This document shows, in pieces, positions 61,288 through 64,000 of a stretch of DNA of 64,000 nucleotides. Under the pieces are notes generated by a model, which had not been told where the DNA came from, did no database searches, and was given only the letters and a program-made list of their open reading frames with translations. A program made the translations under genes and the position numbers. This DNA is from Peribacillus sp044761985 (GTDB lineage Bacteria > Bacillota > Bacilli > Bacillales > DSM-1321). The DNA is taken from assembly GCF_044761985.1 (NCBI RefSeq), contig NZ_JBIWDK010000010.1, positions 59,523 through 123,522 on the forward strand. The letters run 5' to 3'. Numbering within the stretch: the first letter of the stretch is position 1; each line of letters starts with the position of its first letter.

Positions 61288-62088
61288 TTATAAAAAGGTG
61301 CGTTTTACTTTTTCCCAATAGGAATTATCCTTTAATTTGACCGTTTTCATGACTTTCTTGCTTAAGCGGATCTTGATTTTCTCTATATTGCGAATACTCA
61401 GGGCCTCGTTGTCCAAGCCAATGATCGGGTAGCTTGGCCCGTTTTGCCCAAGGTGGACGGTCAGCGTTCGGTCGCCGCTCAGGATGAAGGACGAGCCTAA
61501 GGTCCGGTAGGTATTATTGTTGATCGAAGCGAGTTCACTGACCTGGAAGCATGGTAGAAGCGGATCGACTACTGCTCCATTCACGGACTTATTATAGGCG
61601 GTGCTGCCCGTCGGGGTCGCGATGATGATTCCATCTCCGCGCAGTGTTTCAAAATGGATGTGATCAATGAAAATGTCCATGATAAAGGTTTTGATGACGG
61701 ATGTGCGGATGCTGAGCTCGTTCAAGGCATAGAAAAAGGGTTGGTCATCGAGCTGGATATCGATAACAGGATATTTACGGACCTCGATTTGTTCGTTCGT
61801 CATGGCAACGATCATTCTGTTTACGTCTTCCATGTAAAAATCACAATACATGTTCAAGTTGCCTGTGGTAGAAACGCCTGCATATAAACAGTCATCCCGA
61901 AACCCGGTTTTCCGGACGGCTTGTAGAAAGGTGCCGTCATCACCGATGCTAACGATGATGTTGGCCTTTCTATAATCCTTGACGACTTCAAATGAATATT
62001 GTTGCGCCAACTCCGTCAATCTCTTGACGTTCTTTATCATCTGCTCGTTCTGTACATGAAAAAAATAAATATTCCGGCGATTGGTCAT
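61288..62088 (-). CDS. NAD kinase 2 (YtdI/NadF2)
   Basis: A 266-residue NAD kinase using ATP to make NADP. Family motifs: SIGDDGTFLQAVRKTGFRDDCLYAG, ATPTGSTAYNKSVNGAVVDP and a C-terminal beta-sandwich with VHLGQNGPSYPIIGLD. The usual GGDG reads GDDG here; the catalytic Asp (second D) is kept. Start 62088 gives MTNRRNIYFF; the ATG three bases upstream is very close to GGGGGAA. YtdI lies next to sppA in B. subtilis too. Confidence 0.9.
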   Translation of the reverse strand: MTNRRNIYFFHVQNEQMIKNVKRLTELAQQYSFEVVKDYRKANIIVSIGDDGTFLQAVRKTGFRDDCLYAGVSTTGNLNMYCDFYMEDVNRMIVAMTNEQIEVRKYPVIDIQLDDQPFFYALNELSIRTSVIKTFIMDIFIDHIHFETLRGDGIIIATPTGSTAYNKSVNGAVVDPLLPCFQVSELASINNNTYRTLGSSFILSGDRTLTVHLGQNGPSYPIIGLDNEALSIRNIEKIKIRLSKKVMKTVKLKDNSYWEKVKRTFL

Positions 62089-62294
62089 CATGATTCCCCC
62101 ATTAAATATGTATAGTCTTGTTAGGGCCTACTCAATAAAATCAAGGAAAAAGTTGATAGAACAAGATGCCTTGCCATTTCCAATTTGAGGATTATTTGCT
62201 ACAATTTTAAGATGGTCTCATTTTATCATGGATTGAAACTTTTTTGTTTACAGTTCGTAAGATAAGAGTGATAGAAATTTAAGGGGGAACACAT

Positions 62295-63296
62295 ATGAAT
62301 GGGAAGCGTTGGGCTGCTCTGGGTATCGCAGCCGTTTTATTTTTTGTTTCTATTGGCGTAGGTCTAGCCACCACTTTATTTGCAACCGATACAGAAAGTG
62401 TTTTCGAAGATTTTTTTGCGTCCGATAGCGGATTTTACGAAGAAGTCATAGAAGGCGAAGATCCAACCAATGTCATCGCGGTATTGGATGTAGAAGGAAC
62501 GATTCAGGATACAGGGGAAGCTTCCCTGTTAAGTTCGGAAACCTACAATCACCGGGATTTCATGGACAAGCTGCAAATGGCGGAAGAGAATGACAATATC
62601 AAAGGAATTATCCTTCGAGTGAATTCACCAGGCGGCGGGGTTGTGGAAAGCGCTGAAATCTACGACAAAATCCTTGATATTAAAAAGGTGAAAAAGCCCG
62701 TATATGTGTCCATGGGTTCCATGGCGGCATCCGGTGGGTATTATATTTCTGCACCAGCCGATAAAATCTTTGCCAGCCCCGAAACCATGACAGGTTCACT
62801 TGGTGTCATCATGCAGGGGTACAATTACGAGAAATTAGCCGAGAAATATGGTGTCGAATTTGAAACGATCAAAAGCGGTACATACAAAGACATTATGAGT
62901 CCGACGAGGGAAATGACCAATGATGAACGGAAAATCCTCCAAAATATGATCGATAATTCTTATGATCAATTCGTCAAGATCATTGCCAATGGACGTGGCA
63001 TGTCCGAAAAAGAAGTAAGGAAGATTGCGGATGGGCGGATCTATGATGGACGTCAGGCGAAAGAAGTTCATTTAATTGATGACTTCGGCCATTTGGATGA
63101 TGTGATTGCTGCCATGAAAAACGATATCGGTCAAAAAAATGCGCAAGTCATTCGTTATACAGGTGAAGCCGGATTCGGTTCATTGTTCAGTATGGGAGCG
63201 CAAAAAATATTGGGAAATGATGTGGAAACGGCCGTGTTGACAAAAATCCTTTCCTCTTCAAATTCCCCACGCTTGATGTATTTGTATGCGGAATAG
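62295..63296 (+). CDS. sppA: Signal peptide peptidase SppA (S49 family)
   Basis: A 333-residue membrane-anchored serine/lysine peptidase that degrades released signal peptides. One N-terminal transmembrane helix (WAALGIAAVLFFVSIGVGLA). The S49 core shows VNSPGGGVVESAEIYDKI, then the nucleophile segment SMGSMAASGGYYISAPADK and TGSLGVIMQGYNYEKL with the downstream YKDIMSPTREMT Lys. ATG follows AAGGGGGAA. The following yteJ starts 12 bases after it and is probably cotranscribed. Confidence 0.94.
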   Translation: MNGKRWAALGIAAVLFFVSIGVGLATTLFATDTESVFEDFFASDSGFYEEVIEGEDPTNVIAVLDVEGTIQDTGEASLLSSETYNHRDFMDKLQMAEENDNIKGIILRVNSPGGGVVESAEIYDKILDIKKVKKPVYVSMGSMAASGGYYISAPADKIFASPETMTGSLGVIMQGYNYEKLAEKYGVEFETIKSGTYKDIMSPTREMTNDERKILQNMIDNSYDQFVKIIANGRGMSEKEVRKIADGRIYDGRQAKEVHLIDDFGHLDDVIAAMKNDIGQKNAQVIRYTGEAGFGSLFSMGAQKILGNDVETAVLTKILSSSNSPRLMYLYAE

Positions 63297-63308
63297 GGGG
63301 GCTGAAGA

Positions 63309-63839
63309 ATGACGGAACAAAATGATAGCAATGAAAGAATCGTACCATCCAATCTAGCATCGGAGCAGGGACCCATACAGCCAGAGCTTTTGCCAGTCCA
63401 ACCTCTAGAGGATGATGGCGATGTGAAAGTCGTGTGTTTTGCCGGTTTTTGGATGAGATTTTGGGCCTATTTAGCGGACTTGTTTGTGATTGGCAGTTTG
63501 AATCGCATCTTGATTCACCCCATCTTTAAGTTTTATAATGAGTCAGATAACCTTTGGTTTTCTGCTGAGGCCTTATTGACGGCCATTGTCTTTTTCCTTT
63601 ATTTCATCCTGATGACCAAATTCTTCAATCAGACATTAGGCAAGATGATTTTTGGTTTGAAGGTAGTGGCCTTGAAGGAAGAGACGATTACCTGGGGTAC
63701 GGTATTATTCAGGGAATTGTTTGGACGTTATATTTCCAAAGTTACCTGGGTCGGCTACCTTTTGGCAGGCCTATTACCCAAGAAACAGGCTTTGCATGAT
63801 ATCTTTGCGGACACGAGCGTCGTTTTAATTAGAAGATGA
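63309..63839 (+). CDS. yteJ: RDD-family membrane protein YteJ
   Basis: A 176-residue protein: a charged N-terminus, then the RDD domain with about three membrane helices (GFWMRFWAYLADLFVIGSL, AEALLTAIVFFLYFILMT, TWVGYLLAGLLPKKQALHDI). The Arg-Asp-Asp signature appears as FWMR, YLADL and LHDIFADT. It is the sppA partner in Bacillus; function uncertain (ion transport/envelope). Confidence 0.92.
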   Translation: MTEQNDSNERIVPSNLASEQGPIQPELLPVQPLEDDGDVKVVCFAGFWMRFWAYLADLFVIGSLNRILIHPIFKFYNESDNLWFSAEALLTAIVFFLYFILMTKFFNQTLGKMIFGLKVVALKEETITWGTVLFRELFGRYISKVTWVGYLLAGLLPKKQALHDIFADTSVVLIRR

Positions 63840-63882
63840 TGCCCTTTTTAATAAATAAACCTGTCGGACTGCCATTTAAAAT

Positions 63883-63933
63883 GTACCCTATAGAGTAGAC
63901 ACTTTAAAAAGTCTCTCTATAGGGTACTTTTAT
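63883..63933 (+). terminator. Terminator of sppA-yteJ
   Basis: Perfect 13-base arms GTACCCTATAGAG and CTCTATAGGGTAC with a 19-base loop that itself contains GAC/GTC pairing, then TTTTATTT. Confidence 0.88.
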
Positions 63934-63970
63934 TTGTATAAAGAAAAGATAGGATTGGAGATACATCACA

Positions 63971-64000
63971 ATGAGCATAAAGACTTTTACAGAAAAAGAA
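63971..64000 (+). CDS. Start of an unidentified gene (truncated by window end)
   Basis: GATTGGAG then ATG nine bases later; ten codons MSIKTFTEKE run to the window edge. Too short to identify. Confidence 0.5.
   Translation, partial: MSIKTFTEKE

Noticed and set aside
1..64000. Prophage, insertion sequence or CRISPR content
   Set aside because: Looked for integrase, transposase, capsid or repeat-spacer patterns on both strands; none were seen.

Overview
This window looks like chromosome from a low-GC, endospore-forming Bacillaceae. The gene order closely follows the 'yt' region of Bacillus subtilis as I recall it (thpR/ytlQ, ytmP-ytzH-trmB, ytnP, ytoP, ytpP-ytpQ-sftA, murC, ytxGHJ, aroG-ccpA, acuCBA/acsA, tyrS, rpsD, dgcP, ytsP, refZ, hisJ, ezrA, nifZ-thiI, sspA, acyl-CoA synthetase, tgl, nadF2, sppA, yteJ). 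Spore genes (an alpha/beta SASP, a spore-coat transglutaminase) and the T-box before tyrS support this. A Peribacillus or Bacillus simplex-like species is my best guess, made without any search. I see no rRNA, tRNA, CRISPR array, insertion sequence or prophage.

Layout. 1-3084: the end of an Nramp metal transporter, thpR, ytlQ, then a degraded stretch holding a fragment of a diacylglycerol-kinase-like gene (ytlR remnant). 3085-5036: ytmP, ytzH, trmB. 5088-18688: an accessory block inside otherwise conserved synteny. It has a sigma-54 activator (CBS-CBS-PAS-PAS-AAA+-Fis) facing away from eleven co-oriented acyl-CoA catabolic genes headed by a near-perfect -24/-12 promoter. 18792-25260: ytnP, ytzB, ytoP, a YjjX-type NTPase, an AraC/GyrI regulator, ytoQ, a lipoprotein, ytpP, ytpQ. 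25614-38000: sftA, murC, an M29 aminopeptidase, ytxG/H/J, a large FtsA-like ATPase, aroG, ccpA. 38003-42526: acuCBA divergent from acsA, with a candidate cre. 42615-48072: a class A PBP, T-box-tyrS, and rpsD with a long leader. 48360-58949: dgcP, ytsP, refZ, hisJ, ezrA, nifZ-thiI, sspA, acyl-CoA synthetase. 59045-64000: a doubtful small ORF, rarD, tgl, nadF2, sppA, yteJ and the first codons of another gene.

The sigma-54 block is the most interesting part. It encodes two acyl-CoA ligases, two acyl-CoA dehydrogenases of the isovaleryl/long-chain type (catalytic Glu on helix G), a biotin-carrier peptide, a carboxyltransferase subunit, two crotonases (one resembling methylglutaconyl-CoA hydratases), a MaoC hydratase, and an AtuA homologue split into two genes. 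These are the parts of an acyclic-terpene/leucine-type pathway: activation, dehydrogenation, beta-methyl carboxylation, hydration. No biotin carboxylase subunit or terminal lyase is present. The substrate is inferred to be a methyl-branched acid and is not shown by sequence alone.

The rest is largely housekeeping: carbon control (ccpA, acsA/acu), cell division and envelope (sftA, ezrA, refZ, murC, PBP), thiol and sulfur chemistry (ytxJ, ytpP, nifZ-thiI), translation (tyrS, rpsD, trmB) and stress (ytxGH behind a sigma-B-like promoter).
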